Source: a virus. From it: a stretch of 40,543 nucleotides of DNA. The notes under the pieces are model-generated. The model had not been told where the DNA came from and searched no databases. It saw only the letters and a program-made list of their open reading frames with translations. Location: positions 1 to 40,543 of IMG/VR virus record IMGVR_UViG_3300032213_001517. One strand, 5' to 3'. Positions within the stretch are counted from its first letter, which is position 1. Each line of letters begins with the position of its first letter. Of the stretch, positions 7,522 to 15,682 are shown in pieces. A program made the translations under genes and the position numbers.

Positions 7522-9429
7522 TTAGCTCCCGTAAATAAGGGCGCCGGCTGCTGAGCCGATGCCGCGGCCCACTGCGCCAATTGTGTAATCGTATGCCGTC
7601 GCAATGCCGGAGCCAATGTTTTTTGGTATGTTTTTAACCATACTGATTCCCAAGGCGCTTTGAATTGCCTTGCCGATTTTATCAGGTAAAGAATTTAAGG
7701 TTGTTATCATGTTTTCTCCGTTGCCTGAAATGGATTCCAGCTCCGTCACCATTTCCGCGTAAAACTCTTCGCTTTTTTTGTTTTCTGCTCCTTTGCCGGG
7801 AATTACTGAAGCAATAACCGCCGCCATTGCCGCATCTTTGCCAACCGATTCTATGCTCTTTATTTGAGCGTTTTGAGCTGCCGCTATGCCGGTTGCGTCT
7901 TCTTTTTTGGCGTTGGTCAATCGTTTGAAATAATTGGCAAGCCCGCCAATTGCATTAACAAACCCGAAGAATTTAAGCATATAGGCCACACCACGAACAA
8001 ACAGTTGCAAAACGTTGTCAATCATTGATTTCATTCCTTCCGCCAGGCTTTTTATTCCGTCTTTTATCTCGCTGCCTCCACCAAATAAAGATTTGATAAT
8101 TTCTGTTATAACCGTCACAAATACACCAAGCTGTATGTAGAGCGCCTTGATGTAATGGCCCAAGACTTCAAAGAGCGGGGCAATGGTAATAAATAGCTCT
8201 GCGATCATGTCGATAAGGGGCATAACGGTTTGTGCCGCTATGTAAAACGTGTCTGTAATTGCGTCAATTGCCGGCTGCATTGCTTCAATGACTCGTCCAA
8301 ACGCTTCGCCAATGGTGCGCGCCACCGGTAGCAATGCGGAACCCATTTGCTTGATTATTGGAACAATAGCTTGCATAACCGGCGCCAATGCGGTTCCGAT
8401 GACTGCGTTAAGGTCATTGAATGCGCTTTCCAGTGCAATCATGATGCCCGGATTAACTGCGCCAACAAACTTGCCGATTTGGCTTGCCGCGCCCATGGCC
8501 ATTTCACCGAAAGCCAAGGGGCCCGCCATTGCCATTCCCGCCATGGATGCAAGGCCACCGACTGCCGCGCCGCCGGCCTTGGCTATTGCTCCGCCTGCCG
8601 CTCCGCCTGCTGACTTCGTGCCGCCTGCCGCAACTGCTCCCGGTGCCGCTGGTGTTGCCAAGCCTTGGCCAGGGCTGCCGGGCGCCTTCGCCTTGGGTGT
8701 CGCCATGGCCTTCATGGCTGCATCATGTTCCGCCTTGGCGTCTGTTTTGCGCTGGGCCAAGGCCTTGGCGCTTGCTGCCGCTTGCACTTCCGCCAGGTCT
8801 TGGTCGGCGTCTGCTGCCGCCTGAACTGCCGCTTGATATTCTGCCGCCGCCGCCGCCGTCGCCTTGCGTGCTTCGTCAAGCGCATCGGCCATTGCTTGAG
8901 TGGGCGTCTGAAGGGTTTCTAGCATGGCTTGGGTTTCGGCTTCTTCTGCGGCTTGCCGCTTGGCAAGGCCTTGTTCCAAGCCCAGTTGCGCCGCGGTGTT
9001 GGCGTCAATTGCCGCTTGTAGCGCTGGGTCGATAACTACGGTTGGGGCGCCTGCCGCCGGGCCTGCCGTAGCTGTTCCCCCTTCCTGCTCCTTAAGCGCT
9101 TCGACCACGGGTTTGGCTGACTGTTCCGGCGTTGGCGTTGCCGGTGGCTTCTTCTTCAACCATGCCACCATTGCCGTTGCCATGGGGGCTTGACGCTTGA
9201 AAAACTCGCCCACCGATGCAAACAGACCACCGCCGGCTTCGGGCGCCGCCATGGTCTCACGTCCCGTATCCGCGGTGTCTGCCGTCGGGCCTGTTGTGGC
9301 ATCGGGCATACTCCCGGCGATTGTTTCAAGGGCTGCCGAATACCGCGCCAAGGCCGTGATCAGCTCGCCAAGGCCACCGGCGCCGCCACCGGGCCCACCT
9401 GCCGCCGTCATGTCAATGCTGGCCGCCAT
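7522..9429 (-). CDS. Tail tape measure protein, 635 aa
   Basis: The start is the ATG at 9429, preceded by AGGGGG at good spacing; the frame open to 9465 is an over-extension. The protein is Ala-rich and helical. A long low-complexity helical segment spans about residues 130-260 (many AEAE/AKA stretches), followed by Gly/Ala linkers. Several hydrophobic helices occur around residues 280-460, and the C-terminus is glycine-rich. This is the usual build of a tape measure, and it lies just after the frameshifted chaperone gene. At about 0.15 nm per residue, 635 residues would fit a tail of roughly 95 nm. Its start overlaps the frameshift product by 17 bases. Confidence 0.85.
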   Translation of the reverse strand: MAASIDMTAAGGPGGGAGGLGELITALARYSAALETIAGSMPDATTGPTADTADTGRETMAAPEAGGGLFASVGEFFKRQAPMATAMVAWLKKKPPATPTPEQSAKPVVEALKEQEGGTATAGPAAGAPTVVIDPALQAAIDANTAAQLGLEQGLAKRQAAEEAETQAMLETLQTPTQAMADALDEARKATAAAAAEYQAAVQAAADADQDLAEVQAAASAKALAQRKTDAKAEHDAAMKAMATPKAKAPGSPGQGLATPAAPGAVAAGGTKSAGGAAGGAIAKAGGAAVGGLASMAGMAMAGPLAFGEMAMGAASQIGKFVGAVNPGIMIALESAFNDLNAVIGTALAPVMQAIVPIIKQMGSALLPVARTIGEAFGRVIEAMQPAIDAITDTFYIAAQTVMPLIDMIAELFITIAPLFEVLGHYIKALYIQLGVFVTVITEIIKSLFGGGSEIKDGIKSLAEGMKSMIDNVLQLFVRGVAYMLKFFGFVNAIGGLANYFKRLTNAKKEDATGIAAAQNAQIKSIESVGKDAAMAAVIASVIPGKGAENKKSEEFYAEMVTELESISGNGENMITTLNSLPDKIGKAIQSALGISMVKNIPKNIGSGIATAYDYTIGAVGRGIGSAAGALIYGS

Positions 9430-9767
9430 GGTTGCCCCCTGTCTTCTTCTGCCACGCCGCTTCAAGCTGGGCTTGATTGATTCCTAGACTGATTCCCATT
9501 GCGAAGTATTCTAGCCGTTCTCGCTCCAATTGTTGCGCCGGTGTCAGCACCGCCTCTTCATGCTCCACCGGCACCGGTAACGGGGCGCCGTCCTTGTCAC
9601 GAGGTCGATAATAGCATTCTATGATCTGCCTGTCGGTTAGTTCTGCGATCTGGGCAAACGTGAGTTGGTACGGTTCGCCGGTGAGGTTGGCGTAGAGCGC
9701 CCACGCGTTGGGCGGGATGGCCGGGCCTGCTGGCTCTCCACCGGTGGCGCCGTCGTCGTTTTTTTTT
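9413..9767 (-). CDS. Tail assembly chaperone, -1 frame extension (gpT-like part of gpGT)
   Basis: After a -1 slip on the A9 run the frame stays open for about 115 codons and ends at a TGA at 9413, giving a fusion of about 258 aa. The extension reads sensibly (NDDGATGGEPAGPAIPPNAW, then YQLTFAQIAELTDRQIIECY, then EHEEAVLTPAQQLERERLEY). The ELTDRQI segment resembles the second domain of such chaperones. The extension has no start codon of its own in a good context, and it overlaps the tape-measure start. The +1 frame gives an arginine-rich nonsense tail, so -1 is the supported direction. Confidence 0.8.
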
Positions 9768-10188
9768 GCGGGAATGACTCTTCCAAGATTGTTTGAAACA
9801 GGTGCTTTAGCTCCACATCGTGTTCCACGGTGAGGTTCACAATTTCATCGGCTGTGCAGGGCCTGCCAGCTTGCACGTCGAATGATACGCTCGCCAATAG
9901 CTGAGACACCCCGCGCACCGTCCCAAGGCTTGCCGCAAACGTTGGGCCATTCCAAGAAAACACGCCGGAGGCGATATCGCGCCGGATTCCGTCGAGGCTC
10001 TTAGAATAACCGTCCTCGCCCAAGACTTCGCGGAAGTCGGTGATGGCTTGCATGGCTGCGCCTGTCAAGAAGCGCTCGTATTCTGATTTGACTCGTTGGG
10101 TAATCAAGCCAAACCGGTAGAGTCTGCCGCCAAGGCTAATTTCCCGCGGTGCTGCATGAGCGCCAAGCGCTTCTGAGATTGTTGCCAC
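9637..10188 (-). CDS. Tail assembly chaperone, zero-frame product (gpG-like), 183 aa
   Basis: The likely start is the GTG at 10188 (VATISEALGAHAAPREISL), with AGGTGG just upstream and nine bases after the tail-tube gene. The zero-frame protein has an ordered part to about residue 140, rich in charged helices (SEYERFLTGAAMQAITDFRE). After the slippery site it ends in a low-complexity Arg/Ser/Thr/Pro tail. Two-product chaperones just before the tape measure are the rule in long-tailed phages; they coat the tape measure during tail assembly. Sequence and place both fit. Confidence 0.8.
   Translation of the reverse strand: MATISEALGAHAAPREISLGGRLYRFGLITQRVKSEYERFLTGAAMQAITDFREVLGEDGYSKSLDGIRRDIASGVFSWNGPTFAASLGTVRGVSQLLASVSFDVQAGRPCTADEIVNLTVEHDVELKHLFQTILEESFPQKKTTTAPPVESQQARPSRPTRGRSTPTSPANRTNSRLPRSQN
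9759..9767 (-). promoter_or_regulatory. Slippery A9 run for -1 ribosomal frameshifting
   Basis: The minus strand has nine consecutive A residues, preceded by CCGC and followed by CGACG. In the zero frame it is read CAA AAA AAA ACG, and slipping back one base gives AAA AAA AAC. Such A-rich heptamers permit tandem tRNA re-pairing. A GC-rich stretch follows that could form structure, but I did not fold it. An assembly indel would mimic this; the gene context makes programmed slippage more likely. Confidence 0.75.
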
Positions 10189-10196
10189 TGCGCCAC

Positions 10197-10559
10197 CTAG
10201 AATAAGATTATGAAATTGCCGGTGCTCTGTGCCGTAATGGCGAACTTGGCCACTCCGCGCACATCCTGAGTGATTGTAAGGTCTCGCACCATAGCGGTAA
10301 TGGCAAACACGGGTCCGGCGCTGGTTGCGCCAAATCCAAACGTGTACACGGTGCCTTCCCGAATCCCGAGGGTTCCGGGCCAAAATCCCTCGGCTGTTAT
10401 GTCAATTGATGAGATGTTTGGAAGGCTCACAATTGTTGCGCCTTCCACCGCGTTGGTAACGTCCTCGATTTCATTCTGCAATTTAATCGACCATGACGTG
10501 AACGGGAGCCTAGCTCCCGCCACCGATATAAACCCGGTTTTTCCCGGTAAAACTGGCAT
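10197..10559 (-). CDS. Tail-tube-type protein, second copy, 120 aa
   Basis: The protein begins MPVLPGKTGFISVAGARLPF and shares a motif order with the next gene upstream (10559-10930): GKTG, then a hydrophobic strand, then a W..K or W..D strand, then E/DVTN, then S.DI.A.G, then a G..FTI or VFAITA strand pattern, ending near an AKF.ITA strand. This is the small all-beta fold of phage tail tube proteins. It overlaps the upstream gene by one base. Two adjacent diverged copies suggest either a two-component tube or one tube and one tail-completion protein. Confidence 0.65.
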   Translation of the reverse strand: MPVLPGKTGFISVAGARLPFTSWSIKLQNEIEDVTNAVEGATIVSLPNISSIDITAEGFWPGTLGIREGTVYTFGFGATSAGPVFAITAMVRDLTITQDVRGVAKFAITAQSTGNFIILF

Positions 10560-10930
10560 CAGGGGCTCGCGGAAAAGATGCCGTTGCTAGTCGCAGTGTA
10601 AGAAACTTTGGCCACATCTTTCACCGATAGGTCAATCTTCACCGACGTGATGCGGGCCTTGACTGTGAAGCCGGCGGCGCCCACGCCGAGGAAAAACGTC
10701 ACATCCTGCCCGGGTGAAGCGCCGGCGCTGCCGTCATAGGGACCGCTGGCTGAAATATCTGCCGATGCGATACCGGCCACGTTTTCGGTAACGCCTTCGG
10801 ATAAGAAGTTGGTAACCTCGACAGCATCCGACTTGAAATCTACGCTCCAATCGGTGAGGGGCTGCGAAGCGCCGTTCACCAATACGCTGCCCGTTTTTCC
10901 ATGGGCGAAACTGGTACTCGTCACCGGCAT
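10559..10930 (-). CDS. Major tail tube-type protein, first copy, 123 aa
   Basis: The product begins MPVTSTSFAHGKTGSVLVNG and continues LTDWSVDFKSDAVEVTNF, a pattern frequent at the start of phage tail tube proteins. Later segments (ADISASGPYDG, VTFFLGVGAAGFTVKARITS, KVSYTATSNG) complete a small beta-barrel-type protein. It follows the tail-terminator-type gene and precedes the chaperone, as expected for a tail tube gene. It is paralogous to the protein encoded immediately downstream. Confidence 0.7.
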   Translation of the reverse strand: MPVTSTSFAHGKTGSVLVNGASQPLTDWSVDFKSDAVEVTNFLSEGVTENVAGIASADISASGPYDGSAGASPGQDVTFFLGVGAAGFTVKARITSVKIDLSVKDVAKVSYTATSNGIFSASP

Positions 10931-10942
10931 GATATCCCCCCC

Positions 10943-11371
10943 TTAGCTTGCCCGCGCCTCGAGGCTGCGGTAGGTCATGGCCATTCCCGAAACGTCGTAG
11001 TTGTTCACGCTGCCCGAAACTACTTCAAGCGCCGGGCTGGTTTCGATCATTGTATCAAATACGCTGTTCACGCCTGCAAGCGCCACCTTGTACAAAACGT
11101 TGCGCACATTCTCCCGCAGATCCAACCACGCCACCACATCGGGTTCGTGAATCCGGTTGCCGGCCTGCACCATGGTAACGTTTACTTGGTAGTCGTAATT
11201 CACATTCCCGCCAAACGTTTCAATGCTTACTGACTCCCGGCCCGGTGAGACCACAATCAAGGGTAGCTTGTCGCCTTCCAGAAAGATGGCTCGCTTGCGC
11301 ACTACCACCGGCACCCCGGCGGTTGCCAAGGCTGATTTAACCGCGCCAAGTATGTCGCTGAACTTGCTCAA
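10943..11371 (-). CDS. Tail terminator / tail completion-type protein, 142 aa
   Basis: The protein begins MSKFSDILGAVKSALATAGV, has a helix followed by strands (VVVRKRAIFLEGDKLPLIVV), a central DYQVNVTMVQAG strand, and a helical-to-strand C-terminus (LRENVRNVLYKVAL). This alpha/beta layout, its length and its place directly before the tail tube genes match tail terminator proteins, which cap the tube and join it to the head. The start at 11371 overlaps the previous gene by four bases. Confidence 0.6.
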   Translation of the reverse strand: MSKFSDILGAVKSALATAGVPVVVRKRAIFLEGDKLPLIVVSPGRESVSIETFGGNVNYDYQVNVTMVQAGNRIHEPDVVAWLDLRENVRNVLYKVALAGVNSVFDTMIETSPALEVVSGSVNNYDVSGMAMTYRSLEARAS

Positions 11372-11979
11372 AAGGTCTCCCCCGCGTCAGCTGTTGTTTC
11401 GACTTCCCAGCAATTGGAATGCACCGTATGCGAAACTCGATTGATGCGAAACCGGTTGCCGTATGTGTCAATCAGGGCGCCGTTAGTCTGTGGCGCCACC
11501 GGACAATCTGCGCCCCATATGATCCACTGTGTTGAATTGCCATACGCTGCCATACTGCCGGCGTCTGCTAGGTCCACCGTACCAGGTAGGCGGAGTGCCC
11601 GCGGTATCCGGATGGTGGCGCCGTCTCGTTGAATCAGGGTAACTATCTCAAGGTTGTCTATTACCACATGGTCACCCGCGGGGGACCATTGAAACAGGCG
11701 CGCCGGCGCCGCGGTTTCAACGCGGAAGGTTCCAAGGCGAGATCCGAAGGCCGCGCCGGTGCCGGCCCACGTGTACATAACCGCGCCGGGCTCGGTGGTG
11801 GTGTAGTCGTAGCGGTAGACGCCCACCGAAACTCGGGTGATACTGGCGCCGGTAAGCGTAATGGTTGCCGCGGTGGGCGGTTCAATGGTAAGGGTCACCG
11901 CGGGATCGGTAAGGCTTCCGTCCCTGTTCTTGAAAACGGTTTCTAACCGTACCACGTCGCCCACATAGTAGGTCATCAT
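11368..11979 (-). CDS. Head-tail region protein with Ig-like N-terminal domain, 203 aa
   Basis: Residues about 1-90 resemble a small beta-sandwich (YYVGDVVRLETVFKNRDGS, then VGVYRYDYTTTEPGAVMYTW), as seen in phage proteins of the BppU or Ig type. The second half (residues 105-203) is another beta-type domain (VVIDNLEIVTLIQRDG, then RFRINRVSHTVHS). It overlaps the LamG/repeat gene by ATGA and the terminator gene by four bases. A role in the head-tail joint or as a decoration is likely from position. Confidence 0.55.
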   Translation of the reverse strand: MMTYYVGDVVRLETVFKNRDGSLTDPAVTLTIEPPTAATITLTGASITRVSVGVYRYDYTTTEPGAVMYTWAGTGAAFGSRLGTFRVETAAPARLFQWSPAGDHVVIDNLEIVTLIQRDGATIRIPRALRLPGTVDLADAGSMAAYGNSTQWIIWGADCPVAPQTNGALIDTYGNRFRINRVSHTVHSNCWEVETTADAGETF

Positions 11980-14672
11980 AGATTAGTACCCGCCCTTCGC
12001 AGGTCATACGTTGAGACGCTAGTACCGCCGCCAGTCGTGATCGGTGCCACACGCGCCGCCGGAGCAATAACCGACACCGTTACCCCGGAAGGGTTGCCGG
12101 TGGCGCTGGCCGTTATGGTGCCGGCGCCGGGTGCCGTCATGGTCACCGTTCCAAGGGCGCCGATACCGCGCACAATAGCCAAGGCCGTGCCGGTAGGTGC
12201 CACCATGGTGATGGTGGCAAGGGGCGCCGTAAGGGTGCCGGCTGCGCTGCCGGCGGTTGCCGTCATGGTCACCGTGCCAGGTGCGCCGGTTGCCACGACT
12301 GAGGCCCGCGCCACGCCTGCCGGTGCCGTCATGGTCACCGCTGCGCCGCCGCCGGTTGCCGATGCCGTGCCGGTTGCAGCTCCCGCCGCCGCCGCGCTGG
12401 TCACCGTTGGAAGGCTTCCGGCTGCCGATACCGATACCCGTGCCGCTCCACCGGGTGCCGTCATAGTTGCCGTGCTTATTGCGCCGGTGCCGGTTGCTGT
12501 GCCGATTGATCCACCTGCCGGCGCCGCTACCGTTACCGTCACGCCTGCCGGGCTCGCCGTTGCGCCGCCGGTTCTTGTCGCTGTCGGCGCCGCCACCGTG
12601 ATGGTTGCCAGGCTTCCGGCTGTTGTCGCCGAGGCTGTCAGGGTGCCGGCGGGTGCCGATACCGCCACGGTTCGCCCCGCGCCGGTGGCTGCTGCCGTTC
12701 CGCCTGCACTGCCGGCGGTAGTGCTTACCGCTATGGTGGAAAGCGCTCCACCTGCCGCCGCTGTGCCAATTGCGCTTCCGGCGGTAGTCGTCACCGTGAC
12801 GGTTGCCAGGCCTGCCGCCTTGGTTGCGGTGCCGGTTGCTCCGCCGGCGAGCGCCGTTACCGCCACCGTGCCCGGCGCTCCACTCGCTGGCGCCGATCCT
12901 GTCGCCGATCCTGCCGCCGGTGATAGTGCCACCGTGCCAATGGTGCCGGCGCTTGCCGCCCTGCCGCTGGCCGATCCTGCCGGCGCCGACACCGTGACGG
13001 TTCGCCCTACCCCGCTAGCCGATCCGCCGCCGGCGCCAAGGCCTGCCGGCGGTATTGTCACCAAGATGGTGGGCCCGATAGTCTCGGCGCCAATCCGCAC
13101 CCGCCCTTCGGGTGGCACCATGGTAACGGTTGGAATGGGTTCGGTAATCCAAGACGTGCGCGCTAATCCGGCTGGCGCCGCCATGGTGATGGTGCGCCCC
13201 GTGCCGGTAGCCGATCCATTAGTTACGCTGCTTGCCGTTCCTGCCGGCGCTGTCATGGTAACGGTAACGCCGGCACCGGTGGCGCTTCCGTTGGTCGGGA
13301 CGGTTGCTGCCCCGGCTGGGGCTGTCATGGTAACCGTTGCGCCGGCACCGGTAGCTGATCCATTGGTTGTTACTACGCTGTATTCTGTCCCGCTACCGCC
13401 GTTATAAATAAGATCGTAATCTACTCCGCCAATTAGTGGCTTATTATAAATCCTTAAATCATCTAAAGTAAACGTATCACCAGTCCCAGCTACGGGGCAC
13501 TGAGCTTGAAAAGTATTTAAGAACGTTCCCGCATTCATTTGAGCTATTATTCGCGGGCCACCAGATGCCGAAGTATAAAATGTCACCCTATATGCAATGG
13601 CGTCATACTTTATAATCTTATGACCAGAAAAATAAGAATCTGAAATTTGAATTGTTGAAGAGCCATTATAGAATTCATAGTAAGATCCAGCCGAATCAAA
13701 CTTGTGCGCAAAGTATTGTGAAAAAGCATCGTGAAAAATATATGTTACATATCCGCCTGCCATAGAAACACTGTTAAATGCAAGCCAATAAGAAACAGTC
13801 CAACCTGTTGATCCGGCCCAATTTTGCGATGGTTGCGTTGCTATTACTCCGCTTGATTGAGTAACTCTAACCGCGTTGGGGCTGTTAGTAAATAATCCAG
13901 AAACATAAGAGCCAGTTCCTAGTGCTGGAATAAATGCCGCAGAAACTGATCCTGTAGTATCGTTTAAGTTATTAGTAAATTTGTAATGATGAATAGGCTG
14001 ATCCCAAGTAGCGGTGGCCGCGGTTGCTTCCGCGGGAAGCCCAGCGTTATAGATTCCCGCTATTTCTCCCGATGAAAGCGAATGGTTGAACACGCGCACA
14101 TCGTCAAGATAGGCATAGAGAGAAGCGAATGCCGATGGTGAGCCGATCCTGATTCCGTTAAACAATGATTTCCCACCGGCCATCATGTTGGTGGTCCATG
14201 TGTTCATGGACTCGGCGCCACCGTTGACGCTTAAATAGCTGGCGCCGCCTGTTACTCGGATTGCAAAGAACACCCACGTTGCCGAAGAACATGCCGCCGA
14301 GGTTCCGTTAAATGTGATCGTTCCATACTTCTGGTCATACACGAGGGTTGCTGTAGATTGCCCTGCTGTGCCGGTGAGAAGTTGAATTAGTTGAGTGCTG
14401 AAACTGGTTAAATATACCCATCCTGTCATCGACCATGATAAAACGCCGTTGGCGGCTTCGGTTGTGTCCGCCGCCATGAAGCCGGAAGCCGCCGCTCCGG
14501 TGCCAGTACACCCAAACCGATAGAATGAAGCGCTGCTGCTAGTTACCGCGCCGGTTGAACCGCCGAGCTTGCCGGGGACATAAACGGGGCTGTTGATGTC
14601 TGCTAATAAATCAAACGCGCCGATACTGTCGTATAGGTTGCCGTTGAATTTGTAATAGTGAATGAGTGCCAC
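11976..14672 (-). CDS. Two LamG-like domains plus about 20 tandem repeats, 898 aa
   Basis: The GTG at 14672 starts a LamG/concanavalin-like domain (IHYYKFNGNLYDSIGAF to YLDDVRVFNHSLSSGEIAGI, residues 3-210). A second LamG-like domain spans about residues 225-430 (HHYKFTNNLNDTTGS to DDLRIYNKPL). About 20 imperfect repeats of roughly 22 residues follow, with the core TVTMTAPAG and a G-A-T-rich half, to a short tail (YDLRRAGTNL). LamG domains bind glycans or proteins; the repeats look like a beta-rich stalk. I infer a head fibre or host-surface adhesin. The second LamG segment is much more AT-rich than the repeats, a sign of recent exchange. Confidence 0.75.
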   Translation of the reverse strand: MALIHYYKFNGNLYDSIGAFDLLADINSPVYVPGKLGGSTGAVTSSSASFYRFGCTGTGAAASGFMAADTTEAANGVLSWSMTGWVYLTSFSTQLIQLLTGTAGQSTATLVYDQKYGTITFNGTSAACSSATWVFFAIRVTGGASYLSVNGGAESMNTWTTNMMAGGKSLFNGIRIGSPSAFASLYAYLDDVRVFNHSLSSGEIAGIYNAGLPAEATAATATWDQPIHHYKFTNNLNDTTGSVSAAFIPALGTGSYVSGLFTNSPNAVRVTQSSGVIATQPSQNWAGSTGWTVSYWLAFNSVSMAGGYVTYIFHDAFSQYFAHKFDSAGSYYEFYNGSSTIQISDSYFSGHKIIKYDAIAYRVTFYTSASGGPRIIAQMNAGTFLNTFQAQCPVAGTGDTFTLDDLRIYNKPLIGGVDYDLIYNGGSGTEYSVVTTNGSATGAGATVTMTAPAGAATVPTNGSATGAGVTVTMTAPAGTASSVTNGSATGTGRTITMAAPAGLARTSWITEPIPTVTMVPPEGRVRIGAETIGPTILVTIPPAGLGAGGGSASGVGRTVTVSAPAGSASGRAASAGTIGTVALSPAAGSATGSAPASGAPGTVAVTALAGGATGTATKAAGLATVTVTTTAGSAIGTAAAGGALSTIAVSTTAGSAGGTAAATGAGRTVAVSAPAGTLTASATTAGSLATITVAAPTATRTGGATASPAGVTVTVAAPAGGSIGTATGTGAISTATMTAPGGAARVSVSAAGSLPTVTSAAAAGAATGTASATGGGAAVTMTAPAGVARASVVATGAPGTVTMTATAGSAAGTLTAPLATITMVAPTGTALAIVRGIGALGTVTMTAPGAGTITASATGNPSGVTVSVIAPAARVAPITTGGGTSVSTYDLRRAGTNL
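12040..13390 (-). repeat. Tandem repeat tract of about 66 bp units
   Basis: This stretch encodes the repeated C-terminal half of the 898-aa protein. Units are about 66 bp (22 codons) and diverged, with the encoded core TVTMTAPAG recurring about 20 times. The most similar neighbours are at the right end (about 13180-13390), where successive units are nearly the same at DNA level. It is coding, not a CRISPR array: there is no fixed repeat with unique spacers. Confidence 0.8.
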
Positions 14673-14673
14673 G

Positions 14674-15255
14674 TTAGCCCCACTTCGGTATATTGGCTCG
14701 AATATGGGCCAAGGCCTGCTCGTTAAATGGCAAGCCTATCAAATCTGAAACCGCTTGCAATTGTGCCGCCGGGTCAATTGTTGTTTTTGGAAACTCCACC
14801 TTCATTCTATCCGCCTCGGGCCAGGCTTGAAACAGGCTCTCCAGGCTTGCCGCCTGGCTGGTGATTATTTCCCGCGCCTCTTCACTCGAAAGGTCATGCC
14901 GCAGGGTTGAATAGGATGCCACGGTGGTTTCAATGTCTCGAGTCGTCCAAACCAAAACCTTGCGATCCACTTGGCATGCCTCAACGAATGATTCCATCAT
15001 GCCGGGAATAAATAGGAGTCGGTGGCTTTTGATGCCCCAAACGTCGGGCATTGAACGGGCTGCGAAGTATTCGTCCCACCCGATAAAGCCTTCAACCTCA
15101 AGAATCCTGTCCTTGTAGCTGCCGGTTGGATGCCACTTGACCCAATCGCGCTCCACGGGCGCGGGGTTCATGTCTGCGCCGCATTCATGGAGAAACCGCG
15201 CCAGCAATGAAGTTCCGGCGCGGTAGGTTCCTGCAACAATCACGCAAGTTGCCAT
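14674..15255 (-). CDS. Sulfotransferase-like P-loop protein, 193 aa
   Basis: The N-terminus has a 5'-phosphosulfate-binding-type loop, VAGTYRAGTSLLARFLHE (residues 7-24), starting on the first beta strand as in sulfotransferases. The second nucleotide-binding element is VLVWTTRDIETTVASYS (R107 and S114), which matches the R....S pattern of the 3'-phosphate site. The length is at the short end for the superfamily. It would transfer sulfate from PAPS to a sugar or protein. It overlaps the upstream 138-aa virion-type gene by TAATG and lies beside the LamG protein, so a virion or surface target is possible. No substrate can be named. Confidence 0.7.
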   Translation of the reverse strand: MATCVIVAGTYRAGTSLLARFLHECGADMNPAPVERDWVKWHPTGSYKDRILEVEGFIGWDEYFAARSMPDVWGIKSHRLLFIPGMMESFVEACQVDRKVLVWTTRDIETTVASYSTLRHDLSSEEAREIITSQAASLESLFQAWPEADRMKVEFPKTTIDPAAQLQAVSDLIGLPFNEQALAHIRANIPKWG

Positions 15256-15671
15256 TAGTTCTGGAAGCGTAGCGGGCTGCTAATCGTCACCGAAAACGTG
15301 CCGGCGGTGCTGGTCACATCGGTGCCAAAATCGACGTAGGCCACCAGTTCGTCGGCGCTTGCAAGGCCTCCGCGAGACTTGTAGATCACACCGGCGCGGG
15401 CCGTAATGGTCGCCGTAGTCCAAGACGTGATTGCGAAGGTAATGTCCTCGCGGTTGTTTGTGTTGTCCTTGGTGACGGTGGCTGCCGCGGCGTTGCCGCC
15501 GGTGGTATAGCCGGTACCGGAAACCTCGTTGGTCACGTCTGAGCGCTTGGCGTGAGTCTTGGCCGCGGTGTAGGAACTGGTCACCAAAATCATCTTGAAG
15601 GTGTCGGTATCAAAATCAATTGATCCGCGTACCGTATCGTCGAGGCATGAATTATAAATCAGGCTTGCCAT
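15255..15671 (-). CDS. Virion-type protein of a common phage family, 138 aa
   Basis: The product begins MASLIYNSCLDDTVRGSIDF and contains the pattern DTFKMILVTSSYT, KRSDVTNEVSGTGYTTGG, then ADELVAYVDFGTDVTSTAGT. I recognise this arrangement as a small protein family often found in phage structural regions, without an agreed function. It lies between the HK97-gp10-like gene and the sulfotransferase gene. A minor head or tail decoration role is likely. Confidence 0.7.
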   Translation of the reverse strand: MASLIYNSCLDDTVRGSIDFDTDTFKMILVTSSYTAAKTHAKRSDVTNEVSGTGYTTGGNAAAATVTKDNTNNREDITFAITSWTTATITARAGVIYKSRGGLASADELVAYVDFGTDVTSTAGTFSVTISSPLRFQN

Positions 15672-15682
15672 GTCAAAACCCC

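Noticed and set aside
8249-9193. Several plus-strand frames opposite the tape measure gene
   Set aside because: They are shadows of the Ala-rich tape measure gene, with low-complexity Ala, Pro or Arg products and no conserved motifs.
9759-9767. The A9 run as a simple sequencing error that splits one gene
   Set aside because: A frame change is expected at this point in tail chaperone genes, and both products are the right size, so slippage is the better reading. Read data would settle it.
12040-13390. Repeat array that might be taken for CRISPR
   Set aside because: The units are diverged and have no fixed repeat with unique spacers; they encode an in-frame repeat protein.
12037-13407. Long plus-strand open frame of 456 codons
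   Set aside because: It is antisense to the repeat tract of the LamG protein. GC-rich third positions and the repeat unit keep the antisense frame open; the peptide is Ala/Pro/Val low complexity with no ribosome site.
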